Assembly (NCBI RefSeq): GCF_900142415.1
Contig: NZ_FRAU01000011.1
Span: 36,809-88,346, forward strand
Length of the DNA stretch: 51,538 nt
Reading direction: 5' to 3'
From: Rhodothermus profundi
Lineage (GTDB): Bacteria; Bacteroidota; Rhodothermia; Rhodothermales; Rhodothermaceae
The notes under the pieces were generated by a model. The model was not told where the DNA came from, did not search any database, and worked only from the letters and a program-made list of their open reading frames with translations. The position numbers were made by a program, and so were the translations under genes. This document shows positions 26,319 to 35,490 of this stretch, piece by piece (the first letter of the stretch is position 1; each line of letters opens with the position of its first letter).

Positions 26319-27764
26319 ATGCGATTGACGTTTCCGCTATTCGGAACTGCAGCGGCCATTTCCTGGCGCCGGACGCTGGGGGTGGGCGTGCTGGGCGCGT
26401 TGGGTGTCGGCGCCGTACTCTGGCTGTTATTGACCGGGCACGGCCGGCTGGCCCTGACGCTCATGCTGCTGGAGCTGTTTGTGGCCATGGCCACGGTGAA
26501 CGTGCGCGTGGCCATTCTGGCGGTGTTTGCCTATTTGATTGTGCTGGGGGATCTGCGGCGGCTGTTGATCCCCCTGTTTGGCTGGTCTGGGCTTGATCCG
26601 TTGCTGGTGGTGGGAAGTGTATTTGCGCTGGTGGTGGTAGCCGGAGCGCTGGTGAACCGAGAGATTCGCTTCGACACGAAACTGGCGAAGTGGACGCTGG
26701 CGCTCATGGCAATCATGGTGCTGCAGATTTTCAACCCGAAGCAGGGGGGATTGATGGTGGGGCTGGCCGGCGCGATGTTTCTGATCGTGCCGATCTGCTG
26801 GTTCTGGGTCGGACGCACCTATGCAACGCCGGCCTTTATGCGCACGCTGCTCTACGGGCTGGTGCTGCCCCTGGCACTGGTGGCGGCTGCTTATGGGACC
26901 TATCAGGTATTTTTTGGCTACCTGCCGCACCAGCAGCGCTGGCTGGAGATGAACTGGTATCAAGGGTTAGGGAGTCCCAATAACCCTTCGCCCATTTCTC
27001 TTTTTGCTTCAAACACGGAATATGGAAAATTTTTGAGTATCGGAGTTGTGCTAGCATGGGCTGCTTTTTTGAAAGGAAACCGAATGGCAGGAGGAATTGC
27101 CTTGATACTGCTTGTTGCGGTAGCCCTAACAGGAATTCGAGGCCCCTTGTTTTTTTCTTTGGCCATGATGGTAGGACTCTGGGCGGTGCTTTCACGGTCA
27201 ACGGTTGTTTGGGTGTTGCGCGGCGGCCTAGCTGCCGTGGTAGCTATTGTAGGATTAACCGTAGGATTGACTACAGCAACGCAACTTGATATAGATCCTC
27301 GAGCACGAAAACGACTAGAACGTCAAGCACAGGAATTTGTTTACGCATGGCGAGGACAAACTGATTATAGTTCGGCTGATAAACATTTTAGCATGATGCT
27401 TGGAGGGTATTTGTATTCGCTAAGCAATCCGTTTGGATTAGGTATCGGATCTGTCACGAAAGCAGCACTGAAGTTTGGAGGACGAGCTTATAATACAGAG
27501 ACGCATCTAGGAAATAGTTTCGTTGCACTAGGATTACCAGGAGGAGTTTTGTATCATGTAATTATATTTCTTATAATACTTTATGCATTTCGATATTGGA
27601 TATTTTCTCGTAGTCTAATTTCATTGGCTATTTTGGGGATTTTAGGAGTCACAATGGCCAGCTTGCTTGCAGGAGAGGCATATGCTGTTGGTCCTTTAAC
27701 AGCTTTCTGTGCGGGAGCAATAGACAGATTATACTCAAATTGTATAGTAAACAAAATAAACTAG
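26319..27764 (+). CDS. O-antigen ligase/polymerase-like membrane protein (Wzy/WaaL type)
   Basis: This 481-residue protein has about ten hydrophobic segments and the LTGIRGPLFFSLAMM motif near residue 270. That motif resembles the T-G/S-R-G start of the O-antigen ligase domain, with a long periplasmic loop on either side. Such proteins join lipid-linked repeat units into a polymer or attach the polymer to an anchor. The first 640 bases are GC-rich, but from about 26960 (residue 213) the gene becomes much more AT-rich up to its end, as if its 3' half came from another source. The stop lies 8 bases before the next ATG. Polymerase versus ligase cannot be told. Confidence 0.82.
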   Translation: MRLTFPLFGTAAAISWRRTLGVGVLGALGVGAVLWLLLTGHGRLALTLMLLELFVAMATVNVRVAILAVFAYLIVLGDLRRLLIPLFGWSGLDPLLVVGSVFALVVVAGALVNREIRFDTKLAKWTLALMAIMVLQIFNPKQGGLMVGLAGAMFLIVPICWFWVGRTYATPAFMRTLLYGLVLPLALVAAAYGTYQVFFGYLPHQQRWLEMNWYQGLGSPNNPSPISLFASNTEYGKFLSIGVVLAWAAFLKGNRMAGGIALILLVAVALTGIRGPLFFSLAMMVGLWAVLSRSTVVWVLRGGLAAVVAIVGLTVGLTTATQLDIDPRARKRLERQAQEFVYAWRGQTDYSSADKHFSMMLGGYLYSLSNPFGLGIGSVTKAALKFGGRAYNTETHLGNSFVALGLPGGVLYHVIIFLIILYAFRYWIFSRSLISLAILGILGVTMASLLAGEAYAVGPLTAFCAGAIDRLYSNCIVNKIN

Positions 27765-27772
27765 GCAAAAAA

Positions 27773-28693
27773 ATGAGTATTCCAGTTTTGTATATTGGAG
27801 GATGGGGGAGAAGCGGGAGTACTTTGATTGGAAATATTTTAGGATCTATAGATCCATTTATACATCTAGGCGAATTGGTATGGATATGGGAACATGGATG
27901 GAAGTCTAATCACTTATGCGGATGTGGTATTCAGTTTCAATCGTGTAGTTTTTGGAAGAGTGTGTTGGATGATTTTTTAGAGAAGAACAGATCTGTTGAT
28001 ATAGATAAAATCATTTTTGTTAGAAATAGATATTTTATGTCAAACATTAATTTTCTCAAATTAATGCTTGGAAAGATAAATGATGAAATTGAAGAGTATT
28101 TATACTATGTGCATCAATTATATAAAAGTATATGGAGTAAATCAGAGAGTAAAGTTATTGTTGATTCGTCGAAGGTTGCTTTTCATTTCCTTGCATTAAG
28201 TATGATTAATGATATTGAATTATACTTGATTCATTTAGTAAGAGATGCAAGAGGGTGTGCTTATTCTTGGTGCAAACATATTTACCGTGAAGATGCAGAA
28301 TCAGGAAAAAAGATTCCATTCGTTCAATATTCTCCAGCTTTTTCAACTTCTAGATGGTGTTTATATAATACTTTTTTTGAAATTTTTAAATCAAAAAGTT
28401 GTAAGCATGCATTAATAAAATATGAGTCGTTTATTCGGGATATTACATCTTATATAAAGTGCTTTATGTCTATGCTTGGAGTCGAAAAAATTAAATGTTG
28501 TGATGTGATGGATGGAGATGGTAATGTGAAAATCGGAATTAACCACACCGTATGGGGTAACCCTTCACGGCTAAAAAGAGGAAAAATCAAAATTCGTCTG
28601 GATGATGCCTGGCGGCGAGAAATGCCGTGGAAGGATCGTCTGGTCGTTACAGCGCTTGCCTGGCCCTGGCTGCTAAAATACGGCTATCTGTAA
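27773..28693 (+). CDS. PAPS-dependent sulfotransferase
   Basis: The ATG at 27773, eight bases after the polymerase stop, gives 306 residues; a TTG 33 bases earlier would overlap the polymerase gene. YIGGWGRSGSTLIGNIL holds the 5'-phosphosulfate-binding loop and LIHLVRDARGCAYSW the 3'-phosphate-binding strand and helix, both standard for Sulfotransfer_1/3 enzymes. It should move sulfate from PAPS to a hydroxyl of a sugar or lipid. The coding sequence is strongly AT-rich up to about 28560. The last 110 bases are GC-rich and run without a break into the normal-composition gene that follows, a likely recombination edge. Confidence 0.88.
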   Translation: MSIPVLYIGGWGRSGSTLIGNILGSIDPFIHLGELVWIWEHGWKSNHLCGCGIQFQSCSFWKSVLDDFLEKNRSVDIDKIIFVRNRYFMSNINFLKLMLGKINDEIEEYLYYVHQLYKSIWSKSESKVIVDSSKVAFHFLALSMINDIELYLIHLVRDARGCAYSWCKHIYREDAESGKKIPFVQYSPAFSTSRWCLYNTFFEIFKSKSCKHALIKYESFIRDITSYIKCFMSMLGVEKIKCCDVMDGDGNVKIGINHTVWGNPSRLKRGKIKIRLDDAWRREMPWKDRLVVTALAWPWLLKYGYL

Positions 28694-28697
28694 ATCC

Positions 28698-29801
28698 ATG
28701 CGGGGACCGAACCGGTACTATCGTTGTCTGGGCTATCGGGAGGAGCCGGAGGTGATGGAGCTGACGCGACCGCCAGCACGACCGTCGTATCTACACCGGG
28801 TGCTGCAAATCGTCGAGCGTGAGCTGGAGGGAATGGGCCTGACTTTTTTTGTTACGTGGAAGCTGGATGTGTTGCCAGCGTATGGCAACCATGTCGTAGC
28901 GATCGTCATGGGCGATGAATGGAGCCAGATTCCAGCCTATGTTGATCGGGTGCTGGTAACGTTTAAATGCTATGGCATTTATCCACAGTTAGCTGCGCGG
29001 CCACTGCGTAAGCCTTCTCGCCTGAATACTTTGTTGCTGCTGCGCCATCTCCGCGTGCTGGCGCACTGGTTGCCCGGAGCCCTGCGCTATAGTGGACGTC
29101 TATTACAGGGATGGCTTCGCGGCAAATCTTTGCCCCCGATATATGATCTGCCTCTAGGATATGGCAACCAGCAAGCACTACCTGTGCTTCCCATTGAAGA
29201 GCGGCCGATTGATGTGTTTTTTGCCGGAAGTGTAGCGCAGGGATTTCCCCGACGTTTCTGGTCGCCATATCGCTGGTTCCCCAGCCCCAAGCGACTGGCA
29301 CGATTGCGGATGTTGCAAGTGCTTGAAACGCTACAACAGCGCGATCCGGACCTCCAGATCTTTGTCCATACTAACGCTCGGTTTGTACTCAATGCCCTGG
29401 AGTATGGCCTGACTAAGCCCGGTGAAGTCCTGGATACTGAGGCGTACTCGCAGACGCTGATGCGCAGCAAAATTTGCCTGGCACCAAGAGGTACCTCAGC
29501 TGACACGTTCCGGTTGTTTGAAGGCCTGCGTTACGGGTGCGTGGTCATCTCAGACCGGCTTCCTCGGCGATGGTTTTATCGCGAGGCTCCTGTCATTCAA
29601 ATAGATGACTGGCAGGAACTGCATACGCTGATTCCCGCTTTGCTCCGCAATACGCAACGGATGCGACAGCTTCAGCAAGAAGCCCTGCGGTGGTGGCAGA
29701 CCGTTGCTTCGGAGGAGGCTATTGGACGCTGGATGGCCCGGTGCATTCGAAGGCGACTGAGCGAAATCTCGACGGCTTCATCAGAAGCGGTACCGGTATA
29801 G
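28698..29801 (+). CDS. Exostosin-like glycosyltransferase
   Basis: This 367-residue protein has KICLAPRGTSADTFRLFEGLRYGCVVIS at about residues 257-284. This is the R-G-x-x-x-D-x-x-R-x-x-E-x-x-x-x-G-C-x-P-V block shared by exostosin (GT47) domains and related bacterial transferases. LPLGYGNQQALP and IDVFFAGSVAQGFPRR fit the start of the donor domain. It should act as an inverting sugar transferase. The preceding gene ends 4 bases upstream and a GT4 gene begins 4 bases downstream. Substrate is unknown. Confidence 0.78.
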   Translation: MRGPNRYYRCLGYREEPEVMELTRPPARPSYLHRVLQIVERELEGMGLTFFVTWKLDVLPAYGNHVVAIVMGDEWSQIPAYVDRVLVTFKCYGIYPQLAARPLRKPSRLNTLLLLRHLRVLAHWLPGALRYSGRLLQGWLRGKSLPPIYDLPLGYGNQQALPVLPIEERPIDVFFAGSVAQGFPRRFWSPYRWFPSPKRLARLRMLQVLETLQQRDPDLQIFVHTNARFVLNALEYGLTKPGEVLDTEAYSQTLMRSKICLAPRGTSADTFRLFEGLRYGCVVISDRLPRRWFYREAPVIQIDDWQELHTLIPALLRNTQRMRQLQQEALRWWQTVASEEAIGRWMARCIRRRLSEISTASSEAVPV

Positions 29802-29805
29802 GACA

Positions 29806-30963
29806 ATGATTCACCTTGCCTTCATTACCCATAATATTTTTCCAGGCGACGGGCAGGGACGCGTCAACTTTGAGCTGGCCCGCTATTTTCTCTTGCGGGG
29901 CGCTACGGTAACGCTCTTTGCCGACAAAGTAGACCGGCGGCTGCTGGACATGGGAGCCTCCTGGGTGCCGGTGCACACCGGTCCGCTGGGCGAAGCCGTC
30001 GATCTCTACAAAGTCTGGCGCTTTCGGCAGCAGGTTGACCGCATCCTGGCTACCATGGACCATCTGTTTGATGTGATCATGGGATGCGGCGTGGTCACCT
30101 GTTTTCCCCATACGGTCAATGCCGTCCATTTCGTGCATGGCACCTGGCTGCGCTCGCCCTATCATCCGGCGCGCCGCAGCCGGCACCCCCGGGCTCTGTA
30201 CCAGCGGATCTTTTCGCAGCTTAACGCTGCCTGGGAACAGGAAGCGTTCGTGCAGGCCCGGCAGATTGTGGCCGTCTCGGAGATGGTCCGCGACGAGTTG
30301 ATCACTATTGGTGTCCCCGCGGAGCGCATAGAGGTGATTGTCAATGGCGTAGATCTGGATGAATTCCATCCCGGGCAGGCCGACCGCAGCCGGTTGGGAT
30401 TACCTGAAGCGGTGCCGCTGGCCCTGTTTGTCGGCGACATTCGCTCCCCTATTAAAAACCTGGATGGCGTGCTGCATGCCATGAAGCAGGTGCCCGCGCT
30501 TCATCTGGCCGTGGCTGGACGGCTGCCCGGCAGTCCCTATCCCGCCCTGGCCGAGCGGCTGGGCATCGCCGAGCGTGTGCATTTTCTGGGATTTCGACGG
30601 GATATTGCCTCGTTGATGCGAGCTGTAGATTTTTTCGTCTTACCTTCTCGGCGCGACTCGTGTCCGCTTGTGTTGCTTGAAGCGCTCGCCAGTGGTCTGC
30701 CGGTAGTGGTCTCTCGTCTGGTAGGAACAGCCAGCCTGGTCGGTGAAGCAGGCTTTGTCATCGAAAATCCAGAAGACCGGGAGGCGCTGGCCCAAGCGTT
30801 GGAAACACTTACTCGGGACGCCGATCTGCGGCGCGTGATGGGACAGAAGGCGCGCGCTATTGCCAGGCAGCATAGCTGGGAGCGCATGGCCTCGCGGTAT
30901 GCAGCGCTGTTTGAGCGATTGATTGGCAAAGAATTTCCGTTACCTGAACTGTACACGGTGTAG
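29806..30963 (+). CDS. Family 4 glycosyltransferase
   Basis: This 385-residue protein opens with FITHNIFPGDGQGRVNFELARYF, a GT4 N-terminal strand and Gly-rich loop. VIVNGVDLDEFHPG is the usual linker motif (about residue 180-193), and LFVGDIRSPIKNLDGVLHAM starts the donor domain. SRRDSCPLVLLEALASGLPVVV is the donor site, with Asp in place of the first Glu of E-x7-E. It is expected to be a retaining transferase in the cytoplasm. It sits in a run of four sugar transferases. Confidence 0.91.
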   Translation: MIHLAFITHNIFPGDGQGRVNFELARYFLLRGATVTLFADKVDRRLLDMGASWVPVHTGPLGEAVDLYKVWRFRQQVDRILATMDHLFDVIMGCGVVTCFPHTVNAVHFVHGTWLRSPYHPARRSRHPRALYQRIFSQLNAAWEQEAFVQARQIVAVSEMVRDELITIGVPAERIEVIVNGVDLDEFHPGQADRSRLGLPEAVPLALFVGDIRSPIKNLDGVLHAMKQVPALHLAVAGRLPGSPYPALAERLGIAERVHFLGFRRDIASLMRAVDFFVLPSRRDSCPLVLLEALASGLPVVVSRLVGTASLVGEAGFVIENPEDREALAQALETLTRDADLRRVMGQKARAIARQHSWERMASRYAALFERLIGKEFPLPELYTV

Positions 30964-30965
30964 CG

Positions 30966-32114
30966 ATGGCACGTCCCCGCATGCTCTGCATCAGCACAGC
31001 CGGTCCCGTAGGACAGGATATCCGGCGCATCCGACGCCTGACGGCGGGATTGCCGGTGGATTGTGCGATCTGGGGACTGGACCGGAGCCGATCGCGAACA
31101 GAAAACATGCGGGCAGTCTGGGAACGGCTGCGCCAGGACCGTCCTGATCTGGTGTACCTGGAGGGGACAGGCATTGCTGCTGGGCTGCCGCTCATCCGAG
31201 CCGCGCGGACCTGGGGGCAGCGCTACGTGGTATCGTCGGGGGATCCAGTGGGTGGTTTTTTTTACGTAACCAAAGGCCTGCCCTACGGCATGGTGTTCGG
31301 TGCGTACGAGCGCTTGCTGTACCGGCACTGTGCCGGATTTATCGGGTGGACGCCCTACTTGACCGGGGTGGCCCTTAAGCTGGGAGCGCCACGGGCGATC
31401 ACTGTCGAAGGAGGCGTCGATCTGAAGACATTCCGGCCGTATCCAGCGGCGCAGCGTCAAGCGCTCCGTCAGCGCTACGGCATTCCGGCCAACCACCTTG
31501 TCTGTGGCGTGGTAGGGAGCCTGAAATGGGTGCCCCGGCAACGCTACTGCTACGGCCTGGAGCTGGTTGAAATGCTGCGTTATCTGCAGCGTGATGATGT
31601 AACCGTGCTCATTGTAGGCGATGGTGACGGTCGGTCCCGCCTGGAAGCCCGGGTGCCTGCCAGGCTGCAAGATCGCGTTGTGTTCACCGGGCGCGTTGAA
31701 GAAGCTGAAGTAGTTGATCTGCTGAATGTCATGAACATCGGGTTTATCACACAGACGCTGGACGCGCTCGGCCGCTACCGGCTCACGACAAAATTGCCTG
31801 AATATCTGGCCACAGGATTACCCATTGCGATGAGTCCGATTCCAGGCTTTTACGACTATGTCTATCCGGCTGGCTGGACGTTGCCTGAAGGACATCCGGC
31901 AGATCCGGCTTTCCATCAGAAGCTGGCAGCCTGGCTGGATGCGTTGTCCTGGGAAGAGGTCAGAAAGCGAGCGGCAGAGGCCCCAGCGCTTGCGCAACGG
32001 TTTGGCTACGACGTATTGCGGCCGCGTTTTGCCGCCTTTATCAGTGATCTGTTGGGCATTGACCTGGCGGAGCAAGCTGTATCACCGGAAAACGTTCAGC
32101 ACGGATGCGGATAG
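30966..32114 (+). CDS. Family 4-like glycosyltransferase
   Basis: This 382-residue protein has a two-domain GT-B pattern: DLVYLEGTGIAAGLPLI and VVSSGDPVGGFFY in the N-terminal half, then VEGGVDLKTFRP as linker. VCGVVGSLKWVPRQRYCYGLELV and LLIVGDGDGRSRLE-like text follow in the C-terminal half. The end motif is TTKLPEYLATGLPIAMSPIPG without the first Glu of E-x7-E. It starts two bases after the preceding stop and overlaps the next start by 10 bases, which supports co-translation. Sugar specificity is unknown. Confidence 0.86.
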   Translation: MARPRMLCISTAGPVGQDIRRIRRLTAGLPVDCAIWGLDRSRSRTENMRAVWERLRQDRPDLVYLEGTGIAAGLPLIRAARTWGQRYVVSSGDPVGGFFYVTKGLPYGMVFGAYERLLYRHCAGFIGWTPYLTGVALKLGAPRAITVEGGVDLKTFRPYPAAQRQALRQRYGIPANHLVCGVVGSLKWVPRQRYCYGLELVEMLRYLQRDDVTVLIVGDGDGRSRLEARVPARLQDRVVFTGRVEEAEVVDLLNVMNIGFITQTLDALGRYRLTTKLPEYLATGLPIAMSPIPGFYDYVYPAGWTLPEGHPADPAFHQKLAAWLDALSWEEVRKRAAEAPALAQRFGYDVLRPRFAAFISDLLGIDLAEQAVSPENVQHGCG

Positions 32115-33364
32115 CCTGTTATGCGCTGGTAGAGCAGCACGCCGGTAGTGTGGCCTCGGCCAACTATCTGGTGCTGGAAGAGCTGTTGCGGCGCGGGCAT
32201 CAGGTGGACCTGTTTGCCAAAGCCGATTTTGTGCGCAAACCGGAAGGGTTGGCGCGCTGGCCGAATTTTCACTACAGGGGCGTGCTGCTCAAGGAGCTGC
32301 TGGCCCTGCGCGATCGGTGGCGCTCGCTGTTGCGCGGAGGGTTGGAGCGCATCGTGGAAGATTGGATCTATCGCAAGCACCTGGAGGTTATCGCCCGTCG
32401 GGTAGCTGTGCAGCATCGGCAGGATCCGTATGACGTCCTGCTGTTTCTGGGCGTGGGCGCTCAGTTTCAGGTAGGAGGCGTGCCGGTAGTCGCCTGGCTG
32501 CAGGGACCACCGCAGACTGAATGGCAGGCGATTCGGCGACTTCGGGATCGGCTGATTGAACTTTCGGGCCGAACCCTCTACTGGAAGCTCTGGGCATTTT
32601 ACCGACATCGGCAACGCACGGCGCGGCGCGAGCTGGCGCGCTGCCAGGCTGTTATCTGCGGGAGCCAGTGGAGCCGTCAGCACGTGATAGCCTTTGGCGT
32701 GCCGGCTGAACGGGTCTTTGCCCTGCCCTATCCGTTCGATCTGGAACTGTTCTGTCCCCGTCCGGCAACACCGCCTCGATACCCGGGGCGGCGTACTCTC
32801 CTCTGGCTGGGACGGATTGATCCCCGCAAACGGCTCGACCTGATGCTGGACGCTTTCGCATTGCTACTGAAAAAACGCCGCGATGTGCATCTGGAGATTA
32901 TCGGGCGGTTTACCTATGCGCCCGAGTATCGCCGCCTGATTGAGACCTTTCCCTTTCCGGAACATCTGACCTATGCGCCTGCGATTGCGCGTCTTGAGGT
33001 CCCGGAACTGCTGCGGTCGGTGGATGTGGTTGTGCAACCCAGTGAAGATGAAAATTTTGGTTCTACCGTCGCAGAGGCGCTCTGTTGTGGTCGGCCGGTG
33101 GTGCTGGGCCCAACCAACGGCACCGGCGAATATTGCGGAGAAGCTGCTTTTCGCTTTGAGCGCTATACGCCAGAGGCCTTGTGCAGGGCGCTGGAGACGG
33201 CGCTGCAGGCAGTCGAAACAGATCCAGCGAGGCTGGCGCAGGTAGCCCGGCAGACGGCTGAGCAGCAGTTTGACGTCCGTCGCATAGTGGACCAGCTAGA
33301 GGCTATTCTGGCTCGCACCACAGCCCCACAGCCAATGCGGGAGCTGATTCAACAGACTGAGTAG
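32105..33364 (+). CDS. Family 4 glycosyltransferase
   Basis: This 419-residue protein shows MRIACYALVEQHAGSVASANYLVLEEL at the start and VVAWLQGPPQTEW in the acceptor domain. RTLLWLGRIDPRKRLDLMLDAF opens the donor domain. SEDENFGSTVAEALCCGRPVVLGP holds the complete E-x7-E donor motif. Length is slightly above the GT4 average because of a basic helix around residues 155-180. It overlaps the gene before it by 10 bases and is followed 4 bases later by a sulfotransferase, so sugar addition and sulfation are likely co-expressed. Confidence 0.91.
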   Translation: MRIACYALVEQHAGSVASANYLVLEELLRRGHQVDLFAKADFVRKPEGLARWPNFHYRGVLLKELLALRDRWRSLLRGGLERIVEDWIYRKHLEVIARRVAVQHRQDPYDVLLFLGVGAQFQVGGVPVVAWLQGPPQTEWQAIRRLRDRLIELSGRTLYWKLWAFYRHRQRTARRELARCQAVICGSQWSRQHVIAFGVPAERVFALPYPFDLELFCPRPATPPRYPGRRTLLWLGRIDPRKRLDLMLDAFALLLKKRRDVHLEIIGRFTYAPEYRRLIETFPFPEHLTYAPAIARLEVPELLRSVDVVVQPSEDENFGSTVAEALCCGRPVVLGPTNGTGEYCGEAAFRFERYTPEALCRALETALQAVETDPARLAQVARQTAEQQFDVRRIVDQLEAILARTTAPQPMRELIQQTE

Positions 33365-33368
33365 ACTC

Positions 33369-34301
33369 ATGGAAGAGCAACAAGGCCGGCTTCCTGATTT
33401 TCTGATCATTGGGGCTCAAAAAAGTGCAACGACCTGGCTGGCCCGCTTGCTTCGCCAGCATCCTGGTGTTTACATGCCGGAAAGGGAACTGCATTTTTTT
33501 AACTATCCCGGATCGCTTGCGCAGTACCAAGCAGCGTTTCGAGCTGCCCGACCCGATCAATTAATTGGTGAGAAAACCCCGGATTATCTGCATCTGACAG
33601 AGCGGCAGATAGCCCGCATTAAGGAGTGGATGCCTTCGGTGCGGCTCATTGTCGTGCTGCGTGACCCGGTGGCGCGTTCCTGGAGCCAGGCTCGCATGGA
33701 AGTAGCCGCGGTAAACCGGCGTCCCCTTGCCTGGCGAGATCGCTTCTGGCTAGCATGGCATGTCCATCTATTGCGCAATCGACTGCGTAGCGACTACCGC
33801 CGCGCCCTGCAGCGATGGCAACAGTTCTTTCCACGCCAGCAGTTTCTGGTTTTGTTTTATGAGGACTTATACCGGGACCCTGTCTCCTTCATGCATCGCG
33901 TGTTCGATTTTTTGGGGTTGTCAGCGTTGCCAGCGCAAACGTTGCATGCACTGGCGAAACGGCGAGTGTGGGAATCACCGGCAGCAGATATGCCAGCCTG
34001 GCTACGTTATGCGCTGACCCGGCGTTATTGCGCGCAGACGCAATGGCTAAAACAGCAGGGATATCAGGTGCCGGCGTCATGGCCAAATGCTAGTCTGGTG
34101 CAGCAGCTACGCCGCGAGGAGCGAGGGCTCTCCCTGAAAGCAGGGGTACTGACAGGCATGTTAACGGTGCTGTCTTTGCCTGAGCATCTGCTGGTTTATA
34201 TGGGACGCTGGTTTCCGGCATTGCGTCTGTATCGGCTGTACGATCGCCTCCAGCATTGGCGAATGCACCGCGAAGAACATGAACGTCCTTCAACTCGGTA
34301 G
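33369..34301 (+). CDS. PAPS-dependent sulfotransferase
   Basis: This 310-residue protein has FLIIGAQKSATTWLARLL (5'-phosphosulfate loop, about residues 11-28) and LIVVLRDPVARSWSQ (3'-phosphate site, about residues 92-106). LVLFYEDLYRDPVSFMHRVFDFLGL is typical of heparan-type and other carbohydrate sulfotransferases. The C-terminal loop RKG-x-W is not obvious. It is expected to sulfate the polysaccharide or its precursor in the cytoplasm. Composition is normal for the locus, unlike the AT-rich sulfotransferase at 27773. The next gene starts 23 bases before its stop. Confidence 0.9.
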   Translation: MEEQQGRLPDFLIIGAQKSATTWLARLLRQHPGVYMPERELHFFNYPGSLAQYQAAFRAARPDQLIGEKTPDYLHLTERQIARIKEWMPSVRLIVVLRDPVARSWSQARMEVAAVNRRPLAWRDRFWLAWHVHLLRNRLRSDYRRALQRWQQFFPRQQFLVLFYEDLYRDPVSFMHRVFDFLGLSALPAQTLHALAKRRVWESPAADMPAWLRYALTRRYCAQTQWLKQQGYQVPASWPNASLVQQLRREERGLSLKAGVLTGMLTVLSLPEHLLVYMGRWFPALRLYRLYDRLQHWRMHREEHERPSTR

Positions 34302-35424
34302 TGGGTGGTTTGCGGAAGCCCCGGGAGGACTGGAGCGGGTCTATGAAGCCCTGTGCCGTTATCTGCCGGCGACCGGCGTGCATTGCCAGGGGGTGGTGAT
34401 GGGCTCGGAGGCAGTAGCCCGGACTACAGAGGGAAAATTTGTGGCGGCAGCGCCTCCGGAAGCTCCACTCTGGAGGCGATGGCAGGGTGTGCGCCGGGCC
34501 GTCCGGCAACTCCGTCGTGACAGACCGTGGGACCTAGTGGCTGCTCACTTTGCCCTGTACACTTTCCCGGTGCTGGATCTGGTGCAGGATCTGCCGCTGG
34601 TGGTCCACTTCCATGGGCCCTGGGCCTGGGAAGGACGCGAGGAGGCCCGGCGAGGCGTTCAGGTGGCGGTCAAAGCCTGGCTGGAGCGGACGGTTTACCG
34701 GCAGGCAGTGCGTTGCATTGTGCTGTCTGAGGCATTTGGGCATGAGCTAGTAAGACGCTACGGTGTGGCACCGGAGCGCGTTCGCATAGTCCCGGGTGGG
34801 GTCGAAGCCTCGCGCTTTGCGCTGGACTGCTCCCGGCAGGAAGCCCGTGCGAAGCTGGGATGGCCTGCGGATCGCCCCATTGTGCTCAGCGTGCGGCGCC
34901 TGGTGCGACGGATGGGGTTAGAGCGGTTGATCACTGCGATGACTGCCGTGCGGCAGCGCATTCCCGAAGTCCTGCTGTTGATTGCCGGACGCGGACCGCT
35001 GGCCCAGGCATTGGAGGCGCAGATCAAAGCGCTGGAGTTGCAACAACACGTGCGTCTGCTGGGATTTGTCTCGGACGATCAGCTCCCGCTGGCTTACCGC
35101 GCAGCCGACCTGACCATCGTGCCAACCATTGCGCTTGAGGGCTTCGGGCTTATTACGCTGGAATCACTGGCCGCGGGTACCCCGGTGCTCGTAACTCCGG
35201 TCGGTGGGTTGCCTGAGGCAGTGCGGGGACTCTCAGAATCCCTGGTGCTGGACGACACCACCCCGGAAGCTCTGGCAGCTGGCCTGATCGAAGCACTGAC
35301 AGGACGACGCGTATTGCCATCGGCCGAGGCCTGCCAGGCGCACGTGCGCGCGCACTACGACTGGCCTGTGATCGCGCAGCAGGTAAAAGGGGTGTATGCA
35401 GAGGCGTTACGGGAGGGCGCGTAA
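34279..35424 (+). CDS. Family 4 glycosyltransferase, last gene of the locus run
   Basis: This 381-residue protein begins MNVLQLGSGWFAEAPGGLERVYEAL and has VHFHGPWAWEG in the acceptor half. VRIVPGGVEASRF is the linker, and PIVLSVRRLVRRMGLERLITAM starts the donor domain. Glu and Glu of EGFGLITLE form the E-x7-E motif, followed by SLAAGTPVLVTPVGGLPEAV. The ATG lies inside the end of the sulfotransferase gene (23-base overlap). A hairpin follows its stop, and the next gene is on the other strand, so this appears to be the 3' end of the long polysaccharide run. Confidence 0.92.
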   Translation: MNVLQLGSGWFAEAPGGLERVYEALCRYLPATGVHCQGVVMGSEAVARTTEGKFVAAAPPEAPLWRRWQGVRRAVRQLRRDRPWDLVAAHFALYTFPVLDLVQDLPLVVHFHGPWAWEGREEARRGVQVAVKAWLERTVYRQAVRCIVLSEAFGHELVRRYGVAPERVRIVPGGVEASRFALDCSRQEARAKLGWPADRPIVLSVRRLVRRMGLERLITAMTAVRQRIPEVLLLIAGRGPLAQALEAQIKALELQQHVRLLGFVSDDQLPLAYRAADLTIVPTIALEGFGLITLESLAAGTPVLVTPVGGLPEAVRGLSESLVLDDTTPEALAAGLIEALTGRRVLPSAEACQAHVRAHYDWPVIAQQVKGVYAEALREGA

Positions 35425-35434
35425 GCCCCTGGCC

Positions 35435-35468
35435 AATAAATTAAGGCCCGGACTGTGAGGCCCGGGCC
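35435..35468 (-). terminator. Probable terminator between convergent polysaccharide and E1 genes
   Basis: GGCCCGG (35445-35451) and CCGGGCC (35462-35468) form a 7-bp stem with a 10-base loop. Read on the reverse strand, the stem is followed by the A/T-only stretch TTAATTTATT, which suits termination of the E1 gene. On the forward strand no T-run follows, but the same hairpin may still slow transcription arriving from 35424. Confidence 0.65.
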
Positions 35469-35490
35469 AGAATAGCCAGGCAGTAGGCCG

